Positions 45,041 to 52,718 of a stretch of 64,000 nucleotides of DNA are shown piece after piece. Made by a program: the position numbers and the translations under genes. This DNA comes from an uncultured Clostridia bacterium (lineage in GTDB: Bacteria; Bacillota; Clostridia; TANB77; CAG-508). The stretch lies in the NCBI GenBank assembly GCA_934130085.1, contig CAKOXK010000001.1, positions 186,001 through 250,000 of the forward strand. The letters are read 5' to 3'. How positions within the stretch are numbered: position 1 is the stretch's first letter; every line of letters begins with the position of its first letter. The notes under the pieces are model-generated. The model was given only the letters and a program-made list of their open reading frames with translations. It searched no databases and was not told the origin of the DNA.

Positions 45041-45086
45041 AAACAGAAAGAAGGGTGCGATCAATAAAAACACCCTTTTTCTGTTT
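45041..45086 (+). terminator. Intrinsic terminator of the 49-residue protein gene
   Basis: A 16-bp stem with one bulged G (45041-45057 with 45071-45086) and a T5 within the 3' arm. Confidence 0.85.
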
Positions 45087-45111
45087 ATAATAAATCAATA
45101 TTATTTAAATT

Positions 45112-45265
45112 ACTTAAATCACTTAAGTCACTTAAATTAGATAATTATTTATATTAAATAAGTTAGTTAACTTATACTATCTTCTAATTTTTAATCATTT
45201 AAAACATTTAATTTAAATCATTCTAAATATTTAAAACATTTTAAATATTTAAATCATTAAAATTT
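45112..45265. repeat. AT-rich simple repeats
   Basis: Three 9-bp units ACTTAAATC/ACTTAAGTC/ACTTAAATT (45112-45138), then irregular reiteration of ATCATTTAAAACATTTAA-like words. No reading frame or RNA structure is apparent. It occupies much of the 415-base gap before the ComEC-like gene. Confidence 0.6.
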
Positions 45266-45288
45266 TTCCTATTATTTGAATCATTATC

Positions 45289-45334
45289 GTCAAGTAAAAA
45301 TTAAATGAAACTCTATAAAGTAAATGCAACTTGT
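45289..45334 (+). repeat. Dispersed repeat family 2, copy 1
   Basis: Matches, with a few changes, the copy at 51730 (GTCAAGTAAAAA...CTGTAAAGTAAATGCAA...TTGT). It ends 95 bases before the start of the next gene. Confidence 0.7.
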
Positions 45335-45393
45335 ATGAGAAAAGGCTTGCATTATTATTAAAGAACAATATTAAAAATCAATATTAGAAATTG

Positions 45394-45422
45394 TTGAATT
45401 GAAAGATTTCGTTTGCTATAAT
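45394..45422 (+). promoter_or_regulatory. Promoter predicting a leaderless mRNA
   Basis: TTGAAT (45394-45399), 17-bp spacer, perfect TATAAT (45417-45422). Only seven bases separate the -10 from the ATG at 45430, so transcription should start at or next to the start codon. No SD is present. Confidence 0.65.
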
Positions 45423-45429
45423 CAGAACT

Positions 45430-46422
45430 ATGAAAAAGAAAAGAATAAAATTAAATAAAAGACAAGTTAAAGGTATTGCAAGCCTAATCATATTAGTTAT
45501 TTTACTACTGGCATCAAGATTTAATCTAGACATCGTACAAAACAGAACCGCAAAAAGCTCTATTCAAAGTGAAAATACAAATAACACTACAAGAAATATA
45601 GTGTATATGCAAACGGGGGATGTTCAAGAAAATGTTGATTTAGAAAATGACAATCTTAACATTCTGTTTTTATATGTTGGACAAGCAGATTCTACATTAA
45701 TCAAATTGAAAGACAAGGTTATGCTTATTGATGCAGGCAATAATGAAGACGGAATGAATATATCAAATTTTTTGAAAAGTGAAGGAATTTCAAAAATTGA
45801 TTATTTAGTCGGAACTCATGCAGATGAAGATCATATAGGTGGACTTGATGATATAGTTAATGAACTTGAAATTGGAAAAATATTTATGCCCAAAATTGGA
45901 GAAGATGCAAAGAACTATCAGAATGTAGTTAAAGCAGCCAAGAAAAAGAATTTAGAAATAGAGAACCCAAAAATAGGTGATAAATTCACAATAAATGATG
46001 CAAATTGCGAAATTATGAGTGTTCAAAACGAAGGAGATTATAGTGAAAACAACAGTTCAATAGTTATACAAATAAACTATGGAAAAACAAAGTACTTATT
46101 TATGGGAGATGCCGAAAAAGAAACTGAAAATTCAAGAAAATGGGAAAAAGTTGACGTATTAAAAGTTGGACATCACGGTTCTAACACAAGTTCGTCAGAA
46201 AGTTTTTTAGAGCAAGTAAGGCCATATTATGCAGTAATTGAGGTAGGTAAAAACAATTCATATAGACTTCCAAATAAATATACAATATCAAGAATTGAAA
46301 AAATTGGAGCAACAATTCTTAGAACAGATACAAACAAAACATCATTCTACATAAAAAGTGATGGAAATGAAATAAGTGAATCAGAAGTTAAGATAGACCT
46401 AGATGGAAATAAGAGTAAATAA
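45430..46422 (+). CDS. ComEC-like MBL-fold metallohydrolase, membrane anchored
   Basis: A 330-residue protein with an N-terminal membrane helix (about 13-28) and a metallo-beta-lactamase domain outside the cell. The metal motif is THADEDHIGG (H130, D132, D134, H135), the HxDxDH form seen in ComEC; VGHHGSNTSSSESFL follows. Unlike ComEC it has no competence transmembrane domain. It is often paired with a DUF3006 protein, as here. Substrate unknown; a phosphodiesterase or nuclease is possible. Confidence 0.88.
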   Translation: MKKKRIKLNKRQVKGIASLIILVILLLASRFNLDIVQNRTAKSSIQSENTNNTTRNIVYMQTGDVQENVDLENDNLNILFLYVGQADSTLIKLKDKVMLIDAGNNEDGMNISNFLKSEGISKIDYLVGTHADEDHIGGLDDIVNELEIGKIFMPKIGEDAKNYQNVVKAAKKKNLEIENPKIGDKFTINDANCEIMSVQNEGDYSENNSSIVIQINYGKTKYLFMGDAEKETENSRKWEKVDVLKVGHHGSNTSSSESFLEQVRPYYAVIEVGKNNSYRLPNKYTISRIEKIGATILRTDTNKTSFYIKSDGNEISESEVKIDLDGNKSK

Positions 46423-46506
46423 ACTTATATAACAAATCTAGCAACAGAAGTGAATTTAAATAGAAAATAATTGACAAGGCAAGCTGTTAAAGAAAAAATT
46501 TAATTG

Positions 46507-46549
46507 AAAATTAAATAAAATTTAAATAAAAATTAAATAAAATTTAAAT
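46507..46549 (+). repeat. Tandem 21-bp AT repeat
   Basis: Two identical 21-bp units, AAAATTAAATAAAATTTAAA plus T, at 46507-46527 and 46529-46549, followed by a degraded third unit to about 46578. They lie just before the next gene. Confidence 0.65.
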
Positions 46550-46594
46550 GAAAGTTAACTTAAAAATGAAATAAAAATTTAAGCGGCAAATAAA

Positions 46595-47077
46595 ATGAAA
46601 GGGAAAATAAGAATGGACTTAAACTTATCAAATTTTTTTAATAAAAACCGCGATAAATTATTAGAATTCACAAGAAATTTTGCAAATGAATTGCAAAACG
46701 AGATAAATGCAAAATACTCAAACAAATTTCAGAATGAACTATATGCAAAATATTCAAATAAATCGTCGAACAAACTAGATGAGAAAAATTCAAACCAATT
46801 GAATGACGAATCAAAAGGACAATTTGTAGAAATATTTAAGGAGAATGAAGTGGAAAAAGAAAATAATAGTGAATTAGAGTTAGGAAGAAGAGAAGGAGAA
46901 ACATATATAGTTGATGAAATTGGAGATGACGAAAAATATGTTTTTCTAACTAGAGAATCAGATGGAAAAGATTTTCAAGAATTCAATATTTCAGATGAAC
47001 TATATAAAGAACTGTTAAATGATACTAGAGAAGAACTAAGAGTTAAATTTCAGAATGGGGAGTACCATATAATTTAA
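46595..47077 (+). CDS. DUF3006-like protein with Asn-rich N-terminal repeats
   Basis: A 160-residue protein. The C-terminal 75 residues (ETYIVDEIGDDEKYVFLTRE ... GEYHII) resemble the small DUF3006 beta domain, which commonly neighbours ComEC-like hydrolases. The N-terminal half carries three 12-residue repeats around AKYSNKFQNELY. A second ATG at 46613 has a better SD (AAAGGGA) and may be the true start. The gene probably acts with the upstream hydrolase. Confidence 0.65.
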   Translation: MKGKIRMDLNLSNFFNKNRDKLLEFTRNFANELQNEINAKYSNKFQNELYAKYSNKSSNKLDEKNSNQLNDESKGQFVEIFKENEVEKENNSELELGRREGETYIVDEIGDDEKYVFLTRESDGKDFQEFNISDELYKELLNDTREELRVKFQNGEYHII

Positions 47078-47085
47078 TTGAACAA

Positions 47086-47133
47086 AAAAAGAAACGTACT
47101 TAAAAGGCTTTAATTTTAAGTATGTTTCTTTTT
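47086..47133. terminator. Bidirectional terminator between the DUF3006-like gene and rplT
   Basis: A 20-bp stem with one G-U pair (47086-47105 with 47114-47133) and an 8-nt loop. A-runs and T-runs flank it, so it serves both convergent genes. Confidence 0.9.
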
Positions 47134-47192
47134 ACTTTTAAATAAATTATTTACAAATAAATTATTTAAAATAAAATTGTTTTTCATTAAAA

Positions 47193-47546
47193 CTATTTTG
47201 CACTTTTTGCAACTTTGCAAATTTCAGCAAATGCTTTTTCATCATTAACAGCTAAATCTGCTAACATTTTTCTATTAATTGTAACATTAGCTTTCTTTAA
47301 ACCATTAATTAAAGTGCTATATGTCATACCGTTAATTCTAGCAGCAGCATTGATTCTAGCAATCCATAATTTTCTGAAATCACTTTTCTTATCTTTTCTA
47401 CCAACATAAGAATAAGCACCTGATTTCATAACTTGTTGCTTAGCTTGTCTGAATCTGTAATGCTTAGCACCAAAATAACCTTTGGCTCTTTTTAATATTT
47501 TTTTATGCTTTTTTCTAGTAATAATTGCTGTTTTAACTCTTGCCAT
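47193..47546 (-). CDS. rplT: 50S ribosomal protein L20
   Basis: A 117-residue L20, very basic, with [39 protein letters not shown] and FAEICKVAK. Third gene of the infC-rpmI-rplT operon; 24 bases separate it from rpmI. In Bacillus L20 represses this operon. Confidence 0.97.
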   Translation of the reverse strand: MARVKTAIITRKKHKKILKRAKGYFGAKHYRFRQAKQQVMKSGAYSYVGRKDKKSDFRKLWIARINAAARINGMTYSTLINGLKKANVTINRKMLADLAVNDEKAFAEICKVAKSAK

Positions 47547-47570
47547 TTTTATTCACCTTCCTTTTCTGAA

Positions 47571-47774
47571 TTAGTTACCATAAGGTAATAGTTTTTTTAC
47601 ATGATTTTTTGAAGTGCTATCAACATAAGCATTAAGTACACTTCCACTAGCTTTTTGTCTATTTGTTTTATTAGCTAATAAATGTCTTCTATTAGACTTT
47701 GTTCTTTTAACTTTTCCTGAAGCTGTATAACTATATCTTTTTTTTGCAGCTCTGTTTGTTTTTAACTTTGGCAT
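47571..47774 (-). CDS. rpmI: 50S ribosomal protein L35
   Basis: A 67-residue L35 with PKLKTNRAAKKRYSYTASGK and HLLANKTNRQKASGS, as expected. The SD AAGGAGG is strong. It lies 242 bases from infC, an unusually long gap for this operon. Confidence 0.96.
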   Translation of the reverse strand: MPKLKTNRAAKKRYSYTASGKVKRTKSNRRHLLANKTNRQKASGSVLNAYVDSTSKNHVKKLLPYGN

Positions 47775-47966
47775 AACAATATCCTCCTTGTAAAATTGTA
47801 ATTTATATATAAATTAGAATAATCTAATTTTATAAACTTAATAAATAATAAACATTGCAATTAATATTAATTTATAATTTAAGATACATAACACAATAAC
47901 ATATTATTAAGATAATTATATTTAGCTATACGATAATTAGTTATAATAGTTAATTATATATGTACA

Positions 47967-48000
47967 TTTACTTTAATTAGATTAAATAAGTTAAAGTAAA
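47967..48000 (-). repeat. Inverted repeat after infC
   Basis: A perfect 10-bp inverted repeat TTTACTTTAA/TTAAAGTAAA (47967-47976 with 47991-48000), just after the infC stop on the minus strand. No clear T-tract follows, so it may be a processing or partial termination site. The remaining infC-rpmI spacer is AT-rich only. Confidence 0.4.
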
Positions 48001-48016
48001 TCATATTTTTACAATG

Positions 48017-48529
48017 TTATTTTGACTTTGGTGCTAATATAATGAACATATTCTTTCCTTCAAGAAGAGGCTTCTTTTCAACAGAAGATACGCTATCAAG
48101 AGAAGTAATAAAATTATTAAGTACAGCTTCACCTTGTTTTACGTAGTTCATTTCTCTACCTCTAAACTTAAGGGTAATCTTAACTTTGTTACCATCTGAA
48201 AGGAACTTCTCAGCATTTTTGACTTTGAAATCAAAATCATGACTATCAATATTAGGTGTGATTCTAATTTCTTTAAGTTCAAAAGATTTCTGCTTTTTTC
48301 TAGCTTCTTTTTCTTTTTTAGATTGCTCAAACTTATATTTACCATAATTCATAATCTTGCAAACTTTAGGAGAATTATTAGGTGCAACAAGTACTAAATC
48401 AAGCTTCTTTTCAGCAGCTAAATCAAGTGCATCATCTAAACTTAAAACTCCTAGCTTTTGATTATTTTCATCAATAACCTGAACTTTATCAGCTCTAATT
48501 TGTTCATTAATAAGTAATTCTTGTTTTAT
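48017..48529 (-). CDS. infC: Translation initiation factor IF-3 with a probable ATA start
   Basis: A 170-residue IF-3. ELLINEQIRADKVQVIDENN is the standard N-terminus, followed by KICKIMNYGKYKFEQ-type and RGREMNYVKQGEAVL motifs. No ATG, GTG or TTG lies at a suitable distance from the SD; GGAGG (48543-48539) is 9 bases before an ATA codon at 48529, which gives IKQELLINEQ. IF-3 genes are known to use rare start codons (AUU in E. coli) as the basis of autoregulation. A frame open to a TTG at 48589 would run through the leader hairpin and the SD. Confidence 0.85.
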   Translation of the reverse strand: MKQELLINEQIRADKVQVIDENNQKLGVLSLDDALDLAAEKKLDLVLVAPNNSPKVCKIMNYGKYKFEQSKKEKEARKKQKSFELKEIRITPNIDSHDFDFKVKNAEKFLSDGNKVKITLKFRGREMNYVKQGEAVLNNFITSLDSVSSVEKKPLLEGKNMFIILAPKSK

Positions 48530-48538
48530 GTGAAAACA

Positions 48539-48692
48539 CCTCCAAACATAATAAAAAGATTGGTATTTATAAGCCAATCTACTTCTCAAATTATAAAAAC
48601 ATTAAGCACAAATGAATGTGCGATAATATGTAATTATAAAACCTTTTCCTAAAAAGTGAAGGTGAGAAGTGAAGACTTCTTCTTTTTAAATA
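48539..48692 (-). promoter_or_regulatory. infC leader with L20-type attenuator-like hairpins
   Basis: The predicted leader of about 160 nt contains AGAAGT/ACTTCT (48665-48680), GCACA/TGTGC (about 48606-48621) and GATTGG/CCAATC (48558-48579) followed on the minus strand by CTTTTTATT, a terminator-like structure just before the infC SD. This fits the L20-regulated attenuator known in Bacillus; identity with that leader is inferred. Confidence 0.5.
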
Positions 48693-48699
48693 CTTTTCA

Positions 48700-48728
48700 A
48701 TAATACACCAAATAAGTTTAAAAGTCAA
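48700..48728 (-). promoter_or_regulatory. Promoter of the infC operon
   Basis: On the minus strand, TTGACT (48728-48723), 17-bp spacer and TATTAT (48705-48700). It is divergent from the rplM promoter 20 bases away. Confidence 0.65.
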
Positions 48729-48747
48729 GTAAATTTCGAAAATTCTA

Positions 48748-48776
48748 TTGACTTTTATGTAAAATTGTAATAAAAT
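48748..48776 (+). promoter_or_regulatory. Promoter of rplM-rpsI
   Basis: TTGACT (48748-48753), 17-bp spacer, TAAAAT (48771-48776). The leader of about 105 nt has a GC-richer patch (AATTCCCCGGTTGGTTTTAA), and might be a ribosomal-protein leader, but I cannot match a known family. Confidence 0.6.
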
Positions 48777-48888
48777 GATAAAGCGTTAGTAGTAAATATG
48801 ACTTTTAGAACAATTCCCCGGTTGGTTTTAAAGGTTTCATATATATTATTTTTATTTATATTTTATTAAGAATGGAGGAAATTTTACC

Positions 48889-49323
48889 ATGAATAATACT
48901 ACTTATAGTGCTAAGAAGAATGAAGTTGAAAGAAAATGGTATATAATTGATGCTGAAAATAAGCCACTAGGAAGAGTTGCAGCTGAAGCAGCTAAGTTAC
49001 TTAGAGGAAAACACAAGCCTATTTACACACCAAATCAAGATGTTGGAGATTTCGTAATAATTACAAATTGCTCAAAAGCAGTTTTAACAGGAAATAAATT
49101 AAACCAAAAAGAATATACTCATTTTACTGGATATATTGGTAATATGAAAAAAACATTAGCTAAAGATATGATGGCTAATAACCCTGAAAAGGCAATGATG
49201 ATTGCAGTTAAAGGTATGTTACCACATACAAGATTAGGAGCTAAAATGCTTACTAAATTAAGAGTATATGCAGGTGCAGAGCATGAGAATCAAGCTCAAA
49301 AACCAGAAGAATGGAAATTCTAA
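48889..49323 (+). CDS. rplM: 50S ribosomal protein L13
   Basis: A 144-residue L13 with [41 protein letters not shown] and [34 protein letters not shown] is the SD. It forms the usual rplM-rpsI pair. Confidence 0.97.
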   Translation: MNNTTYSAKKNEVERKWYIIDAENKPLGRVAAEAAKLLRGKHKPIYTPNQDVGDFVIITNCSKAVLTGNKLNQKEYTHFTGYIGNMKKTLAKDMMANNPEKAMMIAVKGMLPHTRLGAKMLTKLRVYAGAEHENQAQKPEEWKF

Positions 49324-49347
49324 TAAATAGATAGGGAGGAACATATA

Positions 49348-49752
49348 ATGGCTAAGTCAAATAAAGAGGTTTTCTTAGGTACAGGCAGAAGAAAGAGCTC
49401 AATAGCAAGAGTAAGACTTACAGAAGGAAAAGGAAAAATAACTATTAATGGAAAAGATATTGAAGAATATTTTGGTGAAGAAACATTAAAAGTTATAGTT
49501 AGACAACCTTTAACAGTAACAGACACATTATCAAAATATGATGTAGTTGCAAAAGTTACAGGTGGTGGATTTGCTGGTCAAGCAGGAGCTGTACGTCATG
49601 GTATAGCAAGAGCTTTAAATGAAGCAAACAGAGAAGAATATAGAGCTACATTAAAACAAAACGGATTCTTAACTAGAGATCCACGTGAAAAAGAGAGAAA
49701 GAAATACGGTCTTAAAAAAGCTCGTAAAGCTCCACAATTCAGTAAGAGATAA
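49348..49752 (+). CDS. rpsI: 30S ribosomal protein S9
   Basis: A 134-residue S9 with [38 protein letters not shown] and the basic C-terminus [16 protein letters not shown] that reaches the P-site. SD AGGGAGGA. Confidence 0.97.
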   Translation: MAKSNKEVFLGTGRRKSSIARVRLTEGKGKITINGKDIEEYFGEETLKVIVRQPLTVTDTLSKYDVVAKVTGGGFAGQAGAVRHGIARALNEANREEYRATLKQNGFLTRDPREKERKKYGLKKARKAPQFSKR

Positions 49753-49773
49753 TTTGCATTTATGCAAAAATTT

Positions 49774-49810
49774 AAAAGCCTCAGAAGTTTCAACACTTCC
49801 GAGGTTTTTT
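49774..49810 (+). terminator. Terminator of rplM-rpsI
   Basis: CCTC-A-GAAGT pairs with ACTTC-C-GAGG (49779-49804) with one mismatch and ends in T6. Confidence 0.85.
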
Positions 49811-49811
49811 A

Positions 49812-49841
49812 CATCAAGTGAAAAGCTAAATGCAATCTCGA
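49812..49841 (+). repeat. Dispersed repeat family 2, degenerate partial copy
   Basis: CATCAAGTGAAAAGCTAAAT resembles the first half of the family 2 repeat. The second half is absent. It lies about 128 bases before the VWA gene. Confidence 0.45.
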
Positions 49842-49869
49842 TTTTTTTATTTAAAATTTATAATATTTG

Positions 49870-49898
49870 TTGAAATTTGTAAATCATGATGGTATACT
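49870..49898 (+). promoter_or_regulatory. Promoter of the VWA protein gene
   Basis: TTGAAA (49870-49875), 17-bp spacer, TATACT (49893-49898), with AGAGGAAAG as SD before the ATG. Confidence 0.6.
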
Positions 49899-49968
49899 AT
49901 AAAAAGTAATTAGGGCGTATTATTTTGCAGATTCTGTAAAAAATATGTAAAAATGAGAGGAAAGTAAA

Positions 49969-51501
49969 ATGAAGAAATTTTTAAAAACAAGTATGATTTT
50001 CTTTTTAGCATTTTTATTTTCAAGCTGTGTATTTGCTGGTTCACCAGTTGCTAGTGGTGATGCTACAATGAAATTGGTTGAGAATAATGTTTGCTCAATG
50101 ACTTTTGGCAAATATGGTACTTTTGAAAAGAAAATGACTAAAATTGATACAACTAATAAAACAATAGATATTCAATTAACAGCTACAAATAATCAAGACA
50201 AGATTAAAGACGAAACTAAAACAGAGGATGTTATAAAAGCTGGAGAGGTTGTATTTTTAATTGATGGTTCAAGAAGCATGTCTGTAAACGAAGCAGAGCA
50301 AGGCTCATCAAATGAAAACAAGAATGAAACTGATCAAACAGCTACTAAAAAAAGCAGAGGTGAAGTTGTTCTTGAATCTGCACAAAAGTTAGCTGATAAA
50401 TTATTTGAAGCTAAGTCGGATATAAAAATTGGCGTTGTAGAATTTGCTACAAGTACTGATACTTCAAAACGTGGAACTGATGATGACGCAGCTGCAAGAA
50501 CTAATGGTTTAGCTTCTTCAAAAGATGATGTAACTAAGGCATTACAAGCTGTTAAAGAAAGCAAAATGGGTTCACAAACAGACCTTGAAGTTGGGCTAAA
50601 AAAAGCAGAAGAAATGCTTAATACAACAAAGACTGATAACAAGCAAAAATACATCATAGTATTTACTGATGCTATTCCTAATGTTGCTTCTGGAGTAGTT
50701 CCTGAGGTTTATTCAGATGAAGAAAAAGCTCAAGGTTACCAAGGATTCAAGAGCGCTTATGATGATAAAGTATTTGTTCCAACCAAAAATGAACTAACAA
50801 GCCTAGCAAATAAAGGCATTACTGTAATGTCACTATTAATTAATATGAAAGATGAAGAAATTCAAATATCAACAGAAAAACCAAAGCCAACATATAAAGA
50901 AGTTGCTAATAGAATTTTTGGAACAGAGGCTAACCCAACAGCAGGTCCTGTATACTATGTTACTGATAATGATGTTGAGAGTACAGTTACAGATAAAATA
51001 TTTACAGATTTAAAAGAAACAAAAACGATAACTGTTACACCAGAAAACAAATATGAATTAACTGATATTGTAATAAAAGATTATTTTCCAAAGAATATAA
51101 TTGATAATTTTGGATTTGCATTATTAACAAAGCCAGAGATTGGAGAGGTTACTGCTACAGTTGATAAAAGTGATAATTCAATAACTTGGAAAATATCAAA
51201 ACTAGAACCAGGTCAAACAGCAAACTTTTCATATAGATTAAAATTAAATAATCAATTTGATAGTGAGATAGTAGGCATTAACCTACCAACAAATAAGAAT
51301 GTTACAATTGATTACAAAGAAAATGGAAAGCAAGGACCTCAAGTTCAAAATGACAAATGCCCAATTGTTGCACTAGATGTTGAAGCTAAAAAAGATATTC
51401 CACAAACTGGTTCAAACACATGGTTAATAGTATCAGCATTAGTAATAGTTGCAGGTGCAATTGCAATAGCAAGCTTTATAAATTACAGAAAAAATATGTA
51501 A
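49969..51501 (+). CDS. VWA-domain surface protein with IPQTG sorting signal
   Basis: A 510-residue secreted protein. The signal peptide ends near VFAG (residue 24). The von Willebrand A domain starts at about 92; its MIDAS motif is D99-G-S101-R-S103, with YIIVFTDAIPN further on. Residues about 345-455 form a beta domain of the DUF11/fimbrial-isopeptide type (ITVTPENKYELTDIVIKDYF). The C-terminus is a sortase signal: IPQTG (477-481), a hydrophobic helix and RKNM. It could be a pilus-tip or adhesin-like protein. No sortase is in the window. Confidence 0.88.
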   Translation: MKKFLKTSMIFFLAFLFSSCVFAGSPVASGDATMKLVENNVCSMTFGKYGTFEKKMTKIDTTNKTIDIQLTATNNQDKIKDETKTEDVIKAGEVVFLIDGSRSMSVNEAEQGSSNENKNETDQTATKKSRGEVVLESAQKLADKLFEAKSDIKIGVVEFATSTDTSKRGTDDDAAARTNGLASSKDDVTKALQAVKESKMGSQTDLEVGLKKAEEMLNTTKTDNKQKYIIVFTDAIPNVASGVVPEVYSDEEKAQGYQGFKSAYDDKVFVPTKNELTSLANKGITVMSLLINMKDEEIQISTEKPKPTYKEVANRIFGTEANPTAGPVYYVTDNDVESTVTDKIFTDLKETKTITVTPENKYELTDIVIKDYFPKNIIDNFGFALLTKPEIGEVTATVDKSDNSITWKISKLEPGQTANFSYRLKLNNQFDSEIVGINLPTNKNVTIDYKENGKQGPQVQNDKCPIVALDVEAKKDIPQTGSNTWLIVSALVIVAGAIAIASFINYRKNM

Positions 51502-51566
51502 TAAGAGGCATAACAAAAATTTAAATAGAAACTTGTTATAAGTAAAAGCAATATAAAATATTAAAA

Positions 51567-51617
51567 AGCTCTTTTATGAAAATACTAAAAAGTATAAATT
51601 CATAAGAGAGTTTTTTT
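51567..51617 (+). terminator. Terminator of the VWA protein gene
   Basis: CTCTTTTATGAA pairs with TTCATAAGAGAG (one bulge) around an 18-nt loop, then T7. The 369-base gap to folD also contains a family 2 repeat and an extended -10 promoter. Confidence 0.8.
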
Positions 51618-51729
51618 GTAAAACGTGTTACAGAGTGTTTATGAAATAAATTAGGTTACAAATTAAAAAGAGTTAATATTAAATTTTCTTATTTATGAAA
51701 AAATATTGGTCAATTGATAAGAAAATGTT

Positions 51730-51776
51730 GTCAAGTAAAAAGTTAAATGTAATTCTGTAAAGTAAATGCAATTTGT
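51730..51776 (+). repeat. Dispersed repeat family 2, copy 2
   Basis: A 47-bp sequence close to the copies at 45289 and 62022. It ends 94 bases before the folD start. Confidence 0.7.
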
Positions 51777-51830
51777 GTTAAAAAATGTTTTCAAAAGTTT
51801 CTCTGTTTTATAGAAAATAAATTGAATGTA

Positions 51831-51839
51831 TGATATACT
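51831..51839 (+). promoter_or_regulatory. Extended -10 promoter of folD
   Basis: TGATATACT has the extended TGn motif before TATACT (51834-51839). The -35 is weak (TAGAAA at 17 bp). GGAGT lies before the ATG. Confidence 0.45.
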
Positions 51840-51870
51840 TTGCAAAATAAAATTGTATTGGAGTTAGGCT

Positions 51871-52716
51871 ATGTCAGAGTTAATAGATGGTAAAATGCTT
51901 GCAAAAAGTATAAGAGAAAGTCTTGCAAATGAGGTAAAAAAAGAGAATATTAAAGCAAAGCTTGCAGTTATTCTTTGTGGCGATAATGAGGCCTCTAGAG
52001 TATATGTTAATATAAAGAGTAAGGCTTGCAAAGAGGTTGGAATTGCTTTTGAGGAGTTTCATCTAGAAAAGGATGTTACAGAGGGTGAGCTTGAAAGCTT
52101 AATTGTTAAGCTTAATAATGATAAATCTATAAATGGAATTTTGCTTCAGTATCCAGTTCCAAAGCAAATTGATTTAAATAAAGTTGCAGCTTTAATTGAT
52201 AAAGATAAAGATGTTGATGGTTTTAATCCTTATAATATTGGCATGCTAAATATGGGAAAACCAAATTTTATACCATGTACACCTTATGGCATAATGAAGA
52301 TGTTTGAAAAATATAATATAGATTTAAATGGCAAAAAGGCAGTTATTATTGGCAGAAGCAACGTTGTAGGTAAGCCAATGGCTGAATGTTTGCTAAATAA
52401 AAATGCTACTGTAACAATATGTCATTCTAAAACAAAAGATTTAAAATATGAGCTAAAGCAGGCTGATATTATAATTGCAGCTTGTGGAAAAGAAAATATT
52501 GTTACAGATGATATGGTGAAAAATAATGCAGTTGTAATAGATGTTGGTACAAACCGTAATAAAAATGGTAAACTTTGTGGAGATGTTGATTTTGATAATG
52601 TAAAAGAAAAAGCATCTTTTATAACACCAAACCCTGGTGGAGTTGGTCCAATGACTGTTGCAATGTTAATGGAAAATTGCATCAGAGCCTATAAAATACA
52701 ACATAGAAAGAGCTAA
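51871..52716 (+). CDS. folD: Methylenetetrahydrofolate dehydrogenase / cyclohydrolase FolD
   Basis: A 281-residue bifunctional one-carbon enzyme. SRVYVNIKSKACKEVGI holds the catalytic Tyr and Lys, NGILLQYPVP and KDVDGFNP are folate-site motifs, VIGRSNVVGKPMAECL is the NADP site, and TPNPGGVGPMTVAMLMEN ends the protein. It is followed two bases later by priA. Confidence 0.96.
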   Translation: MSELIDGKMLAKSIRESLANEVKKENIKAKLAVILCGDNEASRVYVNIKSKACKEVGIAFEEFHLEKDVTEGELESLIVKLNNDKSINGILLQYPVPKQIDLNKVAALIDKDKDVDGFNPYNIGMLNMGKPNFIPCTPYGIMKMFEKYNIDLNGKKAVIIGRSNVVGKPMAECLLNKNATVTICHSKTKDLKYELKQADIIIAACGKENIVTDDMVKNNAVVIDVGTNRNKNGKLCGDVDFDNVKEKASFITPNPGGVGPMTVAMLMENCIRAYKIQHRKS

Positions 52717-52718
52717 AA

